Shown: positions 39,009-47,718 of the stretch, piece after piece
Position numbering within the stretch: position 1 is the stretch's first letter
Layout of the letters: the number at the start of each line of letters is the position of its first letter
Source: Rhizobium brockwellii
GTDB lineage: Bacteria > Pseudomonadota > Alphaproteobacteria > Rhizobiales > Rhizobiaceae
DNA: 64,000 nucleotides
Direction of reading: 5' to 3'
NCBI RefSeq assembly: GCF_000769405.2
Contig: NZ_CP053439.1
Coordinates: 2,046,001-2,110,000, forward strand
The notes under the pieces: generated by a model
Database searches by the model: none
What the model was told of the DNA's origin: nothing
The model's input: the letters and a program-made list of their open reading frames with translations, nothing else
Made by a program: the position numbers and the translations under genes

Positions 39009-39994
39009 CATTGCCGGCAAGGGAAACCGACGCAGCGGCAAAACCGCCGCGCATCGGACTATTGGATACGGCGCGCGGCGTCGCGTTGATCGCCATGGCG
39101 AGCTACCATTTCAGCTGGGACATGGAGTTCATGGGCTATCTCGCGCCGGGCACGGCCGAGACAGGCTGGCTGAAGATCTATGCCCGGGCGATCGCCACCA
39201 CCTTTCTCTTCATCGTCGGCGTCAGCCTGGTGCTGTCGAGCACGCCTGAGATTCGCTGGCCATCCTTCTGGAAGCGCTTCGGCATGATTGCCGCGGCAGC
39301 CGCGCTGATCTCGATCGCCACGCGCATCGCCATGCCGAACGAGTGGATCTATTTCGGCATCCTGCACTGCATCGCGGTGCTCACGCTCATCGGCGTCGTT
39401 TTTTTGAGATTGCCGCTCGCCTTCACGCTCATCGCCACGCTCGCGCTCCTTGCTGCCTGGATAACCGATAATTTCGGACCACCCGGCCTGCTTCGCTCAT
39501 CCTTCTTCGATCCGCGATATCTCGCCTGGATTGGCCTTGCCGTGACGCCGGAACGGTCCAACGACTACGTGCCGCTTTTTCCCTGGGCAACGCCCTTCTT
39601 CGCTGGATTGAGTATCGCCTCGATCGCCATCAGAACCAGGCTGCTGCACCGGCTTGCCGCCGTCGGCACCGGCTCCTGTTGGCCGGCAAGGCTCGGCCGC
39701 CACAGCCTTGCTTTTTATCTCATCCACCAGCCGGTATTGATCGCCATCGCCTACGGAATTTCCCTCGTCTTCCCGCCGCAGGCGCCGGATCCGGTCGCGA
39801 CTTACCTAAGGCAATGCAACGCCTCTTGCGTCATGCAGCAAGGCGAAGCGCTCTGCCATAGCTTCTGCCAATGCACGCTGGGAAAATTGCAGGCGCAAGC
39901 CCTGTTCACACCGCTGCAGGCGGGCGCGATCGATATACAAAACGACGAGCGAGTCCAGACGATTGCCGCCGAATGCAGCGCCGAGGCTGAATGA
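39005..39994 (+). CDS. DUF1624/heparan-alpha-glucosaminide N-acetyltransferase-like membrane protein
   Basis: A 329-residue multi-span protein of the YeiB/HGSNAT-like acyltransferase family: IGLLDTARGVALIAMASYHFSWDMEFMG, FLFIVGVSLVLSS, and LGRHSLAFYLIHQPVLI. The family moves acetyl groups across membranes. After the last membrane span comes a cysteine-rich tail (residues 270-329) with C271-x3-C275 and C284-x3-C288-x-C290. It overlaps the DUF599 gene by ATGA. Confidence 0.88.
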   Translation: MTLPARETDAAAKPPRIGLLDTARGVALIAMASYHFSWDMEFMGYLAPGTAETGWLKIYARAIATTFLFIVGVSLVLSSTPEIRWPSFWKRFGMIAAAAALISIATRIAMPNEWIYFGILHCIAVLTLIGVVFLRLPLAFTLIATLALLAAWITDNFGPPGLLRSSFFDPRYLAWIGLAVTPERSNDYVPLFPWATPFFAGLSIASIAIRTRLLHRLAAVGTGSCWPARLGRHSLAFYLIHQPVLIAIAYGISLVFPPQAPDPVATYLRQCNASCVMQQGEALCHSFCQCTLGKLQAQALFTPLQAGAIDIQNDERVQTIAAECSAEAE

Positions 39995-40018
39995 GTTCAC
40001 CGACAATACGGCGCGTGA

Positions 40019-40411
40019 TCAGGTGGTGACGCCGATTTCGGCGAGGCGGCCGAGGCAGGTCTCTTCGATAGCGTCGAGTTCCGCCAGCGTGTCGTCGATA
40101 TCCTTGCGCTTCTGGCGCAGGTCGTCGCGCTTCTCGTCGACGCGCTTCATCAGCAGCTTCAGCTGGCCGAGTTCGCCCGGCGGCTCCTTGTAGACCTGGA
40201 TGATCTCACGGATCTCCGCGATGGTGAAACCAATGCGCCGGCCGCGGAGGATTTCCCCGATGAGGCGACGGTCGGCTTGCCGGAACAGACGGGTACGCCC
40301 GCGCCGCTCCGGATGGATCAGTCCCTCGTCTTCGTAGAAGCGGAGCGTGCGCGTCGAGACCCCGAATTCGCGCGTCAGTTCCGTTATGCTATAATATTTG
40401 TTCACCGGCAT
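40019..40411 (-). CDS. MerR family transcriptional regulator (LiuR-like)
   Basis: A 130-residue regulator with an N-terminal winged helix-turn-helix (YYSITELTREFGVSTRTLRFYEDEGLIHPERRGRTRLFRQADRRLIGEILRGRRIGFTIAEIREII) and a coiled-coil dimerisation helix (residues about 70-120, rich in K/R/E). It has no C-terminal metal-binding cysteines except one, so it is not of the metal-sensing type. The closest pattern is the LiuR-like branch, which controls branched-chain amino acid or fatty acid breakdown. A palindromic operator lies 30 bases upstream. Confidence 0.9.
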   Translation of the reverse strand: MPVNKYYSITELTREFGVSTRTLRFYEDEGLIHPERRGRTRLFRQADRRLIGEILRGRRIGFTIAEIREIIQVYKEPPGELGQLKLLMKRVDEKRDDLRQKRKDIDDTLAELDAIEETCLGRLAEIGVTT

Positions 40412-40440
40412 GTGTTCCCCGTCGTCGGACAGACGATAAT

Positions 40441-40464
40441 ATTGACTTTTACGTAATAGTCAAT
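40441..40464. promoter_or_regulatory. Palindromic operator of the MerR-type regulator
   Basis: A near-perfect 24-bp dyad with arms ATTGACT and AGTCAAT around a TTACGTAA core; one base pair is off symmetry. It lies between the regulator start (40411) and the mgtE stop (40476). The position fits autoregulation, and the TACGTA core fits published LiuR-type motifs as I remember them. Confidence 0.65.
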
Positions 40465-40475
40465 TTTGGGGCGGT

Positions 40476-41891
40476 TCAGATGCCGAACCACCAGGTGGCG
40501 ATACCAAGAAAGGCGAAGAAGCCGGTACAGTCCGTCACTGTCGTGACGAAGACCGAAGAGGCGATCGCCGGGTCGGCCCCCATCTTGTCGAGCAGCAGCG
40601 GCAGGAGGATGCCGGCAAGGGCTGCCGCTATCAGATTGATGATCATCGCCGCCGCAATCACCCCGCCCAGCTGGTAGTTGTGGAACCAGGTCCCGGCGAT
40701 CGCGCCCATGATCGTCGCGAAGACGATGCCGTTCAGGATGCCGACGCCCGCCTCCCTGCGGATGATGCGGCCGGCATTGTAGATGTCGAGATCGCGGGTG
40801 GCGAGCGCGCGCACCGTCACCGTCATCGTCTGCGTGCCGGCATTGCCGCCCATCGAGGCGACGATCGGCATCAGCACCGCAAGCGCGATCATCTTCTCGA
40901 TCGAGCCGTCAAACAGCCCGATGACGCTTGCCGACAGCATCGCCGTGCCGAGGTTGATCAAAAGCCAAAGGAAGCGCGAACGCACTGTCGAGAGCACATT
41001 GTCCGACAGCTCTTCGTCGCCGACGCCGCCGAGGCGCTTGATGTCCTCGTCCGCCTCCTCGTGGATGACGTCGACGACGTCGTCGATGGTCAACACGCCG
41101 ACCAGCCGGCCGTTTTCGTCGACAACGGCGGCCGAGAGAAGGTCGTACTGCTCGAAGAGCTGAGCAGCCTCCTCCTGGTCCATCTCAGCCGGAACCGGAT
41201 GGTTGGTCTCGCGCATGATCTGCTCGATCTTCGTCTGCCGCTTGGTGCGCAGGATCTGGTCGAGATCGACGGCGCCGAGCAGCTTGAAGGTCGGATCGAT
41301 GACGAAGATCTGCGAGAAGGAATAGGGCAGATCCTCTTCGTCGCGCATGTAATCAATCGTCTGACCGACCGTCCAGAATGGCGGCACCGCGACGAATTCC
41401 GTCTGCATCCGGCGCCCGGCCGAACTTTCGGGATAGTCCAGCGCCCGGCGCAGCCGCACCCGCTCGGTGAACGGCAGCTGGGCGAGGATCTCTTCCCGGT
41501 CCTCCTTGTCGAGGTCTTCGAGAATATAGACGGCATCGTCCGAATCGAGCTCGCCGATCGCCGCGGCGATCTGCGCGTTCGGCATCTGGTCGACGATTTC
41601 GCGGCGGATCGCCTCGTCGACCTCGGTCAGCGCGGTCATGTCGAAATCATCGCCGAGCAGGCGCACCAGCGCCAGGCGCTGATCCGGCTGGATCGATTCC
41701 AGCAGGTCGCCTATTTCGGATTCATGCAGGCGGGCAACGTTCTGACGCAGGAACAGTGTGTCGCGGTCGGCGATCGCAGCACCCACGAGCGCCAGGAAAT
41801 CGCTGCGGACATTGCCGTCCTCGTCGTAGATATCGGCTTCCTCGTCATCGGGACGCCTGCGAATGCGGTCTTCCCCGTCGGTCGTCGTCAT
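40476..41891 (-). CDS. mgtE: Magnesium transporter MgtE
   Basis: A 471-residue MgtE-family Mg2+ channel. An N-terminal domain (LLESIQPDQRLALVRLL, helical repeats) is followed by a CBS pair (RDEEDLPYSFSQIFVID and NGRLVGVLTIDDVVDVIHEEADEDIKRLGG) and five C-terminal membrane segments with the pore motif MPIVASMGGNAGTQTMTVTVRALA. All domains are intact. The N-terminus of the frame begins at 41906; I prefer the ATG at 41891, in front of MTTTDGEDRI. No M-box riboswitch could be recognised in the leader. Confidence 0.95.
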   Translation of the reverse strand: MTTTDGEDRIRRRPDDEEADIYDEDGNVRSDFLALVGAAIADRDTLFLRQNVARLHESEIGDLLESIQPDQRLALVRLLGDDFDMTALTEVDEAIRREIVDQMPNAQIAAAIGELDSDDAVYILEDLDKEDREEILAQLPFTERVRLRRALDYPESSAGRRMQTEFVAVPPFWTVGQTIDYMRDEEDLPYSFSQIFVIDPTFKLLGAVDLDQILRTKRQTKIEQIMRETNHPVPAEMDQEEAAQLFEQYDLLSAAVVDENGRLVGVLTIDDVVDVIHEEADEDIKRLGGVGDEELSDNVLSTVRSRFLWLLINLGTAMLSASVIGLFDGSIEKMIALAVLMPIVASMGGNAGTQTMTVTVRALATRDLDIYNAGRIIRREAGVGILNGIVFATIMGAIAGTWFHNYQLGGVIAAAMIINLIAAALAGILLPLLLDKMGADPAIASSVFVTTVTDCTGFFAFLGIATWWFGI

Positions 41892-42133
41892 CTGCCGCCC
41901 TCGCATCTGGTTCGAATTTCAACGACTGCCGCGCCGCATTCGCAAATCTCGGCCGAAAACACATTATCAACAAGCGGATAAGCAAATCCCGCGCGAGGCT
42001 CCCGCAGCCGGAATTCTTGGCCTCTGCTAGCCCAAAGCACCCGTGTCGTAAAGCGGCAAACCGCCCTTCGTGATGACAATGCCTGCGGCCGGCGATAGTT
42101 TCCTCCCCCGTCCATGCAGAGGAAGCCTGCCCC

Positions 42134-42628
42134 ATGCCCATCCGTCCGATTCTGCGCTACCCGCATCCAGGCCTGAAGACTGTCTGCGCGCCTGTGACGG
42201 CGTTCGATTCCTCGCTCACAGCCCTTGCCGGCGACCTGCTGGCGACGATGCGCGCAGCCCCCGGCGTCGGCATCACCGCCGCCCATATCGGCGTCTTCAG
42301 CCGTGTCACGGTGCTGGAGCTCGACAAGGCCGACGGCGTGCGCCTCTACGTGAACCCTCATATCACCTGGTTTTCGCAGGAGACGATGAGCCATGCCGAA
42401 GGCAGCGTCTCGATGCCGGGCGCAACCGACGAAGTCACGCGCCCGCGGGCGATCCGCTTCCGCTATCAGGATGCCGAGGGCGCCGTGCACGAGGACGGTG
42501 CCGAAGATTTCCTCGCCATCTGCATCCAGCACGAAGTCGACCAGCTCGACGGCATATTCTGGCTGCAGCGCCTCTCGCGGCTGAAGCGCGACCGTCTCGT
42601 GAAAAAATGGGAGAAGACCCAGGACTAA
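42134..42628 (+). CDS. Peptide deformylase-like protein lacking metal ligands
   Basis: A 164-residue protein with the peptide deformylase fold and motif spacing, but with altered active-site residues. Motif 1 reads GVGITAAHIG with His51 in place of the usual Gln. Motif 2 reads EGSVSMPG, so the metal-binding Cys is Ser91. Motif 3 reads HEVDQLDG, so the second metal-binding His is Gln137. H133 and E134 remain. Two of three metal ligands are therefore absent and classical deformylation is doubtful. A genuine deformylase gene (def-fmt) is expected elsewhere. It lies in front of the BON protein gene. Confidence 0.9.
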   Translation: MPIRPILRYPHPGLKTVCAPVTAFDSSLTALAGDLLATMRAAPGVGITAAHIGVFSRVTVLELDKADGVRLYVNPHITWFSQETMSHAEGSVSMPGATDEVTRPRAIRFRYQDAEGAVHEDGAEDFLAICIQHEVDQLDGIFWLQRLSRLKRDRLVKKWEKTQD

Positions 42629-42710
42629 CAATCATGGCTGACAAATCGCCGTCCACACCGAACCATTCGCCGCTGCCGGCGTTTCCAGCAGAGAAACAAG
42701 GAGCAATGCA

Positions 42711-43229
42711 ATGGCAAGGATCGGTGACAAAACCCAGTTTTCCCCGGAGAAGCCTGAGCTTTCCCGGGAAGAAGATTATCGCGATCTCGAAGAGCGCAAT
42801 CTCGACGATGGCTGGCCCTATGCCGATGGCAGTGGCGCCGGCACCGGCGGCCCGGATAATCGTCCTTACGGTGAGACAGCAGCCAATTTCGACAGCGATC
42901 CCAACAAGGGCTTCCGGATCGACGGAACGGATGAGGACGGCAACGAAAACCGCCTGAGAGATTCGCTACGGGCAGATACGATCGACCGCGATGAAAGTGA
43001 TGAGATCGAAGCGAGGGTAAACGACAATCTCGAAAACATTCCTGAGGTCGACATCGACAGTATCGAGGTTCATGCGGATGGTCACGTCGTCACCCTGGAA
43101 GGCTCGGTGGAGACGATCGGCATCGCCCGCAAGGTCGAACTCAGCGCGCTTTCGGTCGACGGCGTCCGTCACGTCCGCAACAAACTGCAGCTGACCGGTG
43201 TCGATGCGCATATCCCGAACGAGGACTGA
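42711..43229 (+). CDS. BON domain-containing protein
   Basis: A 172-residue soluble acidic protein. Residues about 100-165 form a BON domain (DEIEARVNDNLENIPEVDIDSIEVHADGHVVTLEGSVETIGIARKVELSALSVDGVRHVRNKL), a fold thought to bind membranes or osmolyte-related ligands. The N-terminal half is Gly/Asp-rich and disordered. AAGGAG lies 8 bases before the ATG. It has its own strong terminator. Confidence 0.9.
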   Translation: MARIGDKTQFSPEKPELSREEDYRDLEERNLDDGWPYADGSGAGTGGPDNRPYGETAANFDSDPNKGFRIDGTDEDGNENRLRDSLRADTIDRDESDEIEARVNDNLENIPEVDIDSIEVHADGHVVTLEGSVETIGIARKVELSALSVDGVRHVRNKLQLTGVDAHIPNED

Positions 43230-43246
43230 CTTCACGCACAAGGCGT

Positions 43247-43294
43247 AGATCATCAGCGGGGGGCGGGCTGCCGCCTTCCGCTGATGATCTTTCT
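43247..43294 (+). terminator. Terminator of the BON-protein gene
   Basis: A 13-bp stem (AGATCATCAGCGG/CCGCTGATGATCT, 43247-43290) with an extra inner GC hairpin, followed by TTCTC. Confidence 0.7.
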
Positions 43295-43552
43295 CAACAT
43301 TACTAAAAGTTAACAATTTACGATTGTAGCACCAGCTGTCTTATTCGTGACACCAATCACCCATTTTTTGTTAGGCGGCTTCTGTCACGCGAAGGTCAAT
43401 TTCGTTGACAACACTGTGATTTCATTTGGACAAAAGGTCGCGGGTGCGTCGCCATATTATCACAAAATTGCCCGAATTGGGGCGCGAACTCGTGTCTGCC
43501 GAGGGTTAGTTTTATGTTGTGGAATTCAACAGAAGATTGAGGAGATAGACCC
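43295..43552. other. AT-rich upstream region of the small secreted protein gene
   Basis: This non-coding stretch is AT-rich from 43298 to 43380 and from 43415 to 43530. It presumably carries the promoter for the gene at 43553. I saw no known repeat or RNA here. Confidence 0.4.
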
Positions 43553-43918
43553 ATGTGCATCAAATTTGCCCTTGCCGCGTCCCTGTTCGCCGTCAGCCTT
43601 GCAGGCGCTGCCTTCGCCCAGCCGACTTACTCCGACGATTACAACAACGACAGCGACGGCTTCGCCCCAAGCCCCATGTCGAAGCCGGCTCCGGTCCACT
43701 ACAGCAACCGCAAGGCCCCGGCCTATTCGAGCGACTACACCAATGACAGCGACGGCTTCGCCCCGAGTGCCATGGCGTCTCCTGTCGTCGACAAGACCGC
43801 AACGGCCAGCATCAACTCCCTGCCCCCATGCCATAGCATGATTGGCCCGAAGGGCTCCCACACCAAGGGTGCCGACAGCGGCGCCTCTCGCACCGAAGCA
43901 TGCCGCGCGACGCATTGA
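43553..43918 (+). CDS. Small secreted protein with two copies of a 17-residue repeat
   Basis: A 121-residue exported protein with a signal peptide (residues 1-22, ending AFA). The mature part contains the unit YSDDYNNDSDGFAPSPM (26-42) and again YSSDYTNDSDGFAPSAM (58-74), 32 residues apart. The acidic Asp/Asn clusters could bind calcium, though no canonical EF-hand or RTX pattern is seen. Two cysteines (C93, C117) lie in the tail. A GGAG site precedes the ATG. It has no recognised family; the closest description is a hypothetical periplasmic protein. Confidence 0.75.
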   Translation: MCIKFALAASLFAVSLAGAAFAQPTYSDDYNNDSDGFAPSPMSKPAPVHYSNRKAPAYSSDYTNDSDGFAPSAMASPVVDKTATASINSLPPCHSMIGPKGSHTKGADSGASRTEACRATH

Positions 43919-43946
43919 TCCGATAAAAGACCGGGATCCGATACAA

Positions 43947-43976
43947 GAAGGGCCGGAAACGGCCCTTCTCTTTTTC
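43947..43976 (+). terminator. Intrinsic terminator of the repeat-protein gene
   Basis: A perfect 9-bp stem (GAAGGGCCG/CGGCCCTTC) with a GAAA tetraloop (43947-43968), followed by TCTTTTTC. Confidence 0.85.
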
Positions 43977-43995
43977 AATCGACGTGCTTGTCGTC

Positions 43996-44640
43996 TCAGA
44001 ACACGAACGGAGCGAGCCGGTAGCGGGTCGTGGTCATAAAGGCCTCGTAAGCGGGATCCTGCTTCAGCAGGCGCTCCTCCGCCAACAGGCGGAAACACTG
44101 TGCGGAAAGGGCCGCCGCATAGATGGCAAAATTCCAAAAGCTCGGATGGGTCAGGAAGAAGCCGATATGCGTCATTAGATAACCCGCATACATCGGATGG
44201 CGAATAAACTTGTAGGGTCCGCCGATTTTGACGCCGCGATTGGCCGGCACCAGGCCGAAGCTCCGCCGCAATGTCAGCTTTGCCGATATCTGCAGGACGA
44301 AACCAAGTGCCATCACCGTCCCGCAGAATGCGAGCGGCGCCAGCGGCTGTGTCGCGGAGGGTGCGGCGAGCAGCGGGAAGATCGTGCCGATGGCGGTGAC
44401 CGTCCAGTCGAAGAGGCGCAGAGACGCGTTTTTCGTCGGCCGGCGCGTCAGGATGAGGAAGGCGGCTGCTCCCTCCGAAACGATCAGCAGGCAATCGATG
44501 ATCGCCCGATTGTCCTGCATCTGCGGCAGGACACGCATGACGATCCCGACAAAAAAATAGCCGATGAGGACTTTCTCGATAAGATCGAGAACGAAATACA
44601 TATCGAGGAATGACCAGCTTGCCGCTGCATTTTTTTTCAT
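43996..44640 (-). CDS. Isoprenylcysteine carboxyl methyltransferase-like membrane protein
   Basis: A 214-residue integral membrane protein of the ICMT/PEMT-like methyltransferase family. The C-terminal S-adenosylmethionine-binding segment reads VKIGGPYKFIRHPMYAGYLMTHIGFFLTHPS... EERLLKQDPAYEAFMTTTRYRLAPFVF, with the conserved RHPxYxGY and E-E motifs. Several N-terminal spans precede it. Bacterial members methylate unknown lipids or small molecules. It lies alone, convergent with the repeat-protein gene. Confidence 0.88.
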   Translation of the reverse strand: MKKNAAASWSFLDMYFVLDLIEKVLIGYFFVGIVMRVLPQMQDNRAIIDCLLIVSEGAAAFLILTRRPTKNASLRLFDWTVTAIGTIFPLLAAPSATQPLAPLAFCGTVMALGFVLQISAKLTLRRSFGLVPANRGVKIGGPYKFIRHPMYAGYLMTHIGFFLTHPSFWNFAIYAAALSAQCFRLLAEERLLKQDPAYEAFMTTTRYRLAPFVF

Positions 44641-44812
44641 TGTCCTCAGACTTCCACATTCACAGATCTGTAGTGTCGTATATATTTATCATTGCTAATT
44701 ATAGGTTAAGATGTTCGCTCGCATCTGACGGAGAAGCGATTGCTGAGCCTGACTGCACAATGCGTCAGGCAAGCAATGCATATTGCCCCGTCGCCGTCGG
44801 AATCAGTCAGAT

Positions 44813-45526
44813 TTAGCCGGTCGTTTCGCCGAAAACTGCTTCGAAGGCGGTGCGCAGCCGGATGTCGACATCAGCCATCATCACCGGCAAACCAAGATCG
44901 ACGAGGCTGGTCACGCCATAAGCCGATATCCCGCAAGGCACGATGCCGCCGAAATGATCGAGATCGGGGTCTACGTTGAGCGACAATCCGTGGAAGGTCA
45001 CCCATTTTCGCAGCCTTATGCCGAGGGCGGCGATCTTGTCCTCGGCCATCGTCCCATCGGCCAGCAATGGCTTTTCCGGCCGGCGCACCCAAACGCCGAC
45101 GCGATCTTCACGTCGCTCACCGCGCACATTCATCATGTCGAGCGTGCGGATGACGACATCTTCAAGGGCGGCGACAAAGGCGCGCACGTCCTGGCGCCGT
45201 CTTTTCAGGTCGAGCATGACATAGGCGACGCGCTGGCCCGGTCCGTGATAGGTGTATTCACCGCCACGCCCGGTCGCAAAGACCGGAAACCGGTTCGGCT
45301 GGACAAGGTCCCTCGCATTGGCGCTGGTGCCGGCGGTATAGAGCGGCGGATGTTCGACGAGCCAGACGAGCTCATCACCACCATCTGATATCGCCGCCAC
45401 CTCGCGCTCCATCGTCTCCACCGCCTCCTCGTAGGGGACGAGGCCGTCGGCGATGCGCCAGCGGACCGGCGGGGTGCCGAGTTGGGGAAGCATGGAGAAT
45501 TCGAGATCGGTGCGAAGCATGGCCAT
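44813..45526 (-). CDS. lipB: Octanoyltransferase
   Basis: A 237-residue LipB, transferring octanoyl from acyl-carrier protein to lipoyl domains, such as GcvH (present at 60773) and the 2-oxoacid dehydrogenases. The motifs [47 protein letters not shown] (catalytic Lys) and GIVPCGI (catalytic Cys) are all present. The start at 45526 has a second ATG at 45520 as an alternative. It is a single gene. Confidence 0.96.
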   Translation of the reverse strand: MAMLRTDLEFSMLPQLGTPPVRWRIADGLVPYEEAVETMEREVAAISDGGDELVWLVEHPPLYTAGTSANARDLVQPNRFPVFATGRGGEYTYHGPGQRVAYVMLDLKRRRQDVRAFVAALEDVVIRTLDMMNVRGERREDRVGVWVRRPEKPLLADGTMAEDKIAALGIRLRKWVTFHGLSLNVDPDLDHFGGIVPCGISAYGVTSLVDLGLPVMMADVDIRLRTAFEAVFGETTG

Positions 45527-45708
45527 TCCTTGCCGCTCTCCCCGAAACGCCTGAGAAAAAGGGGCGGCAGGACAGCTATATGGACCCGTTTCGGGGCCAA
45601 TTCAAATGCTGTGAGCGGTTTTCAAAAAAACTGTCATATCGCCCTTGTGCACCCCAGATGCTTTTGCTACATGCTGCCCCGCCGACGCAAATCGGCACCT
45701 ACCACGAT

Positions 45709-45793
45709 GCGGTCGTGGCGGAATTGGTAGACGCGCAGCGTTGAGGTCGCTGTGGGGCAACCCGTGGAAGTTCGAGTCTTCTCGACCGCACCA
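45709..45793 (+). tRNA. tRNA-Leu (anticodon GAG)
   Basis: The 85-base molecule has acceptor arms GCGGTCG/CGACCGC, a D-arm with GTGGCGGAATTGGTAGAC, anticodon stem CAGCG/CGCTG around the loop TTGAGGT (anticodon GAG), a long variable arm of the class II type, the T-loop GTTCGAGTC and an encoded CCA end. The long variable arm and the anticodon fit tRNA-Leu reading CUC/CUU. It sits just upstream of the EamA transporter gene. Confidence 0.95.
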
Positions 45794-45920
45794 TTTCCCT
45801 TCAGGGAAACGCTTTCTAAGCGACGATTTCGATTTCACCTCGAAGCTATTTGCGGTTGCTCGGCTTGATTGCCCGGCCTTCTCATGGTTGATGGCGTCAT
45901 CCTCGCAAGAATCAGCAGCC

Positions 45921-46841
45921 ATGTCAGAGCCCCATCAAAATTCCCTGCAGGGCATGGCCATCATGTCCGGCGCCATGCTCATCCTGCCGATCATGGATGC
46001 GATCGCCAAATACATGGCGACCTTCGAAGCGATGTCGCCGGGTCAGGTGACCTTCTACCGATTCTTTTTCCAGATCGCCTGCACCCTGCCGATTCTTTTC
46101 GCCCTTTTCGGGTTGAAGGCGCTTTCGGCGCAACGGCCGTGGATGAACCTGCTGCGCGGTGTGCTGCATGGTGCTGCAAGCCTGCTTTTCTTCGTCGCCG
46201 TCAAATACATGCCGCTCGCCGATGTCTTCGCCATCTATTTCGTCGAGCCCTTCATGCTGACCGCCCTGTCGGCGCTGTTTCTCGGTGACAAGGTCGGCTG
46301 GCGGCGATGGACGGCGATCGTCGTCGGTTTCGGCGGCGCGATGATCGTCATTCAGCCGAGTTACGAAATCTTCGGCCTGAAGGCGCTGCTGCCGGTCGCC
46401 TGCGCCTTTCTGTTCTCGCTCTATCTCTTCCTCAACCGCGCCATCGGCGAGGCCGATTCGCCGCTGACCATGCAGACGATGGCCGGCATCGGCGGAACGA
46501 TCTTCATGGCCGCCGCCCTTCTCGTCGGCAGCAGCTCCGGCAATGCCGATTTTGCGGTCTCCCTGCCCTCCTCCGGTCTCGGCGTTGTCCTGCTTCTCGC
46601 CCTCGGCACGATCTCGGGTTATGCGCATATGCTCGTGGTCCGGGCTTTTCGTCTCGCGCCGCTGTCGCTGCTTGCGCCGTTCCAGTACTTCGAGATCATC
46701 TCGGCGACCGTTCTCGGCTATGCGTTGTTCAACGATTTCCCGAGCTTTTCCAAATGGATCGGCATCTTCATCATCGTTGCTTCAGGCCTCTTCATCATCT
46801 GGCGGGAGCGGCTGCAGGCGCGATCATTAAAATCTTCCTGA
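45921..46841 (+). CDS. DMT/EamA family transporter
   Basis: A 306-residue membrane protein with ten predicted spans in two EamA halves. The first half includes LPIMDAIAKYMATFEAMSPGQVTFYRFFFQIACTLPIL and the second GTIFMAAALLVGSS... RAFRLAPLSLLAPFQYFEIISATVLGYALFNDFPS. This is a drug/metabolite exporter of unknown substrate. The start is uncertain: 45921 and 45891 are both ATGs without a strong ribosome site. It is directly downstream of tRNA-Leu. Confidence 0.9.
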   Translation: MSEPHQNSLQGMAIMSGAMLILPIMDAIAKYMATFEAMSPGQVTFYRFFFQIACTLPILFALFGLKALSAQRPWMNLLRGVLHGAASLLFFVAVKYMPLADVFAIYFVEPFMLTALSALFLGDKVGWRRWTAIVVGFGGAMIVIQPSYEIFGLKALLPVACAFLFSLYLFLNRAIGEADSPLTMQTMAGIGGTIFMAAALLVGSSSGNADFAVSLPSSGLGVVLLLALGTISGYAHMLVVRAFRLAPLSLLAPFQYFEIISATVLGYALFNDFPSFSKWIGIFIIVASGLFIIWRERLQARSLKSS

Positions 46842-46938
46842 CCTCGGGAATATCGGGTTAACTCCGCTTCTTGAGGGATCGTCAATTCGCAGGCGCTAAA
46901 ACTGTCTCCGGTTTCATGATGAAGCCTGGAGTTAAAAC

Positions 46939-47643
46939 ATGAGCGAATTTCGTCTCGCTTTTCCGGCCTGTGTCGTGGCCGGCAAGCATCGGCTGACGGC
47001 CGAAGATATAGTGCTGTTGCGCAAACATGCTTTCCCGGAGGGCATCCGGACATCCGACGATGTCGTGGCGATGTTGGCGCTCAATAATTCCTGCCCTGAA
47101 AAATGTGCCGCGTGGAACGCTTTCTTCGTCGAGCAGCTCGCCGGCTTCATCGTCCATTATACTTATCCGCAGGGCTCGCTGGATGAAATCAACGTCGCCT
47201 GGATCATGCGCATGTTCACGACCGACGGTGTCGTCAACTCGGCGCTGGAACTCGAGCTCATTCTCCACGTCATGGAGATTTCGGCCGATGTTCCCGGTGA
47301 GTTGAGAGCGCTCGCCCTCGATCAGCTCCGCCTGGCGATCACCGACAATATCGGTGGCTACAAGCTGTCGCGTGCCGTTGATCGCCGAGGCGTCACCCGC
47401 CAGGACGTCGACTACGCGATGCGCATTTTCAGAAGCGTCGCCGAAGGTGGTGTCATCCCCGTCTCGTCGGTCGAATACGGCGTTCTCCAGCAGATCGAGC
47501 GGGCAACGCTGTCCGGCGCCAATCATCCGCACTGGACGGGGATCATGGCTGCCGTCGAGCTGCGCGATTATGCCGAGCCGCGGCGCAGCCGCTGGCTGCG
47601 CATCGTCGACGAGGAGCCCGTCGCAGAAGCTGCCGTCGCCTGA
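46939..47643 (+). CDS. Conserved hypothetical protein upstream of pccA
   Basis: A 234-residue soluble, helical protein that I do not recognise as a named family. It begins FRLAFPACVVAGKHRLTAEDIVLLRKHAFPEGIRTSDD and has a long, even helical stretch (ALALDQLRLAITDNIGGYKLSR, VTRQDVDYAMRIFRSVAEG). The style resembles alpha-helical TerB/DUF-type proteins seen in rhizobia. It precedes pccA by 75 bases on the same strand and could share its transcript. A role near propionyl-CoA carboxylase is only inferred from position. Confidence 0.7.
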   Translation: MSEFRLAFPACVVAGKHRLTAEDIVLLRKHAFPEGIRTSDDVVAMLALNNSCPEKCAAWNAFFVEQLAGFIVHYTYPQGSLDEINVAWIMRMFTTDGVVNSALELELILHVMEISADVPGELRALALDQLRLAITDNIGGYKLSRAVDRRGVTRQDVDYAMRIFRSVAEGGVIPVSSVEYGVLQQIERATLSGANHPHWTGIMAAVELRDYAEPRRSRWLRIVDEEPVAEAAVA

Positions 47644-47718
47644 CGCGCCGCAAGCCTGATTGTGCGTTCCGGTGTTTTGTGCGTAAAACTCCGGGATGCA
47701 TTTCTGGGTGGAGTCTCG

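Noticed and set aside
41892..42133. M-box or other magnesium leader ahead of mgtE
   Set aside because: No conserved M-box helices are recognisable on the minus strand.
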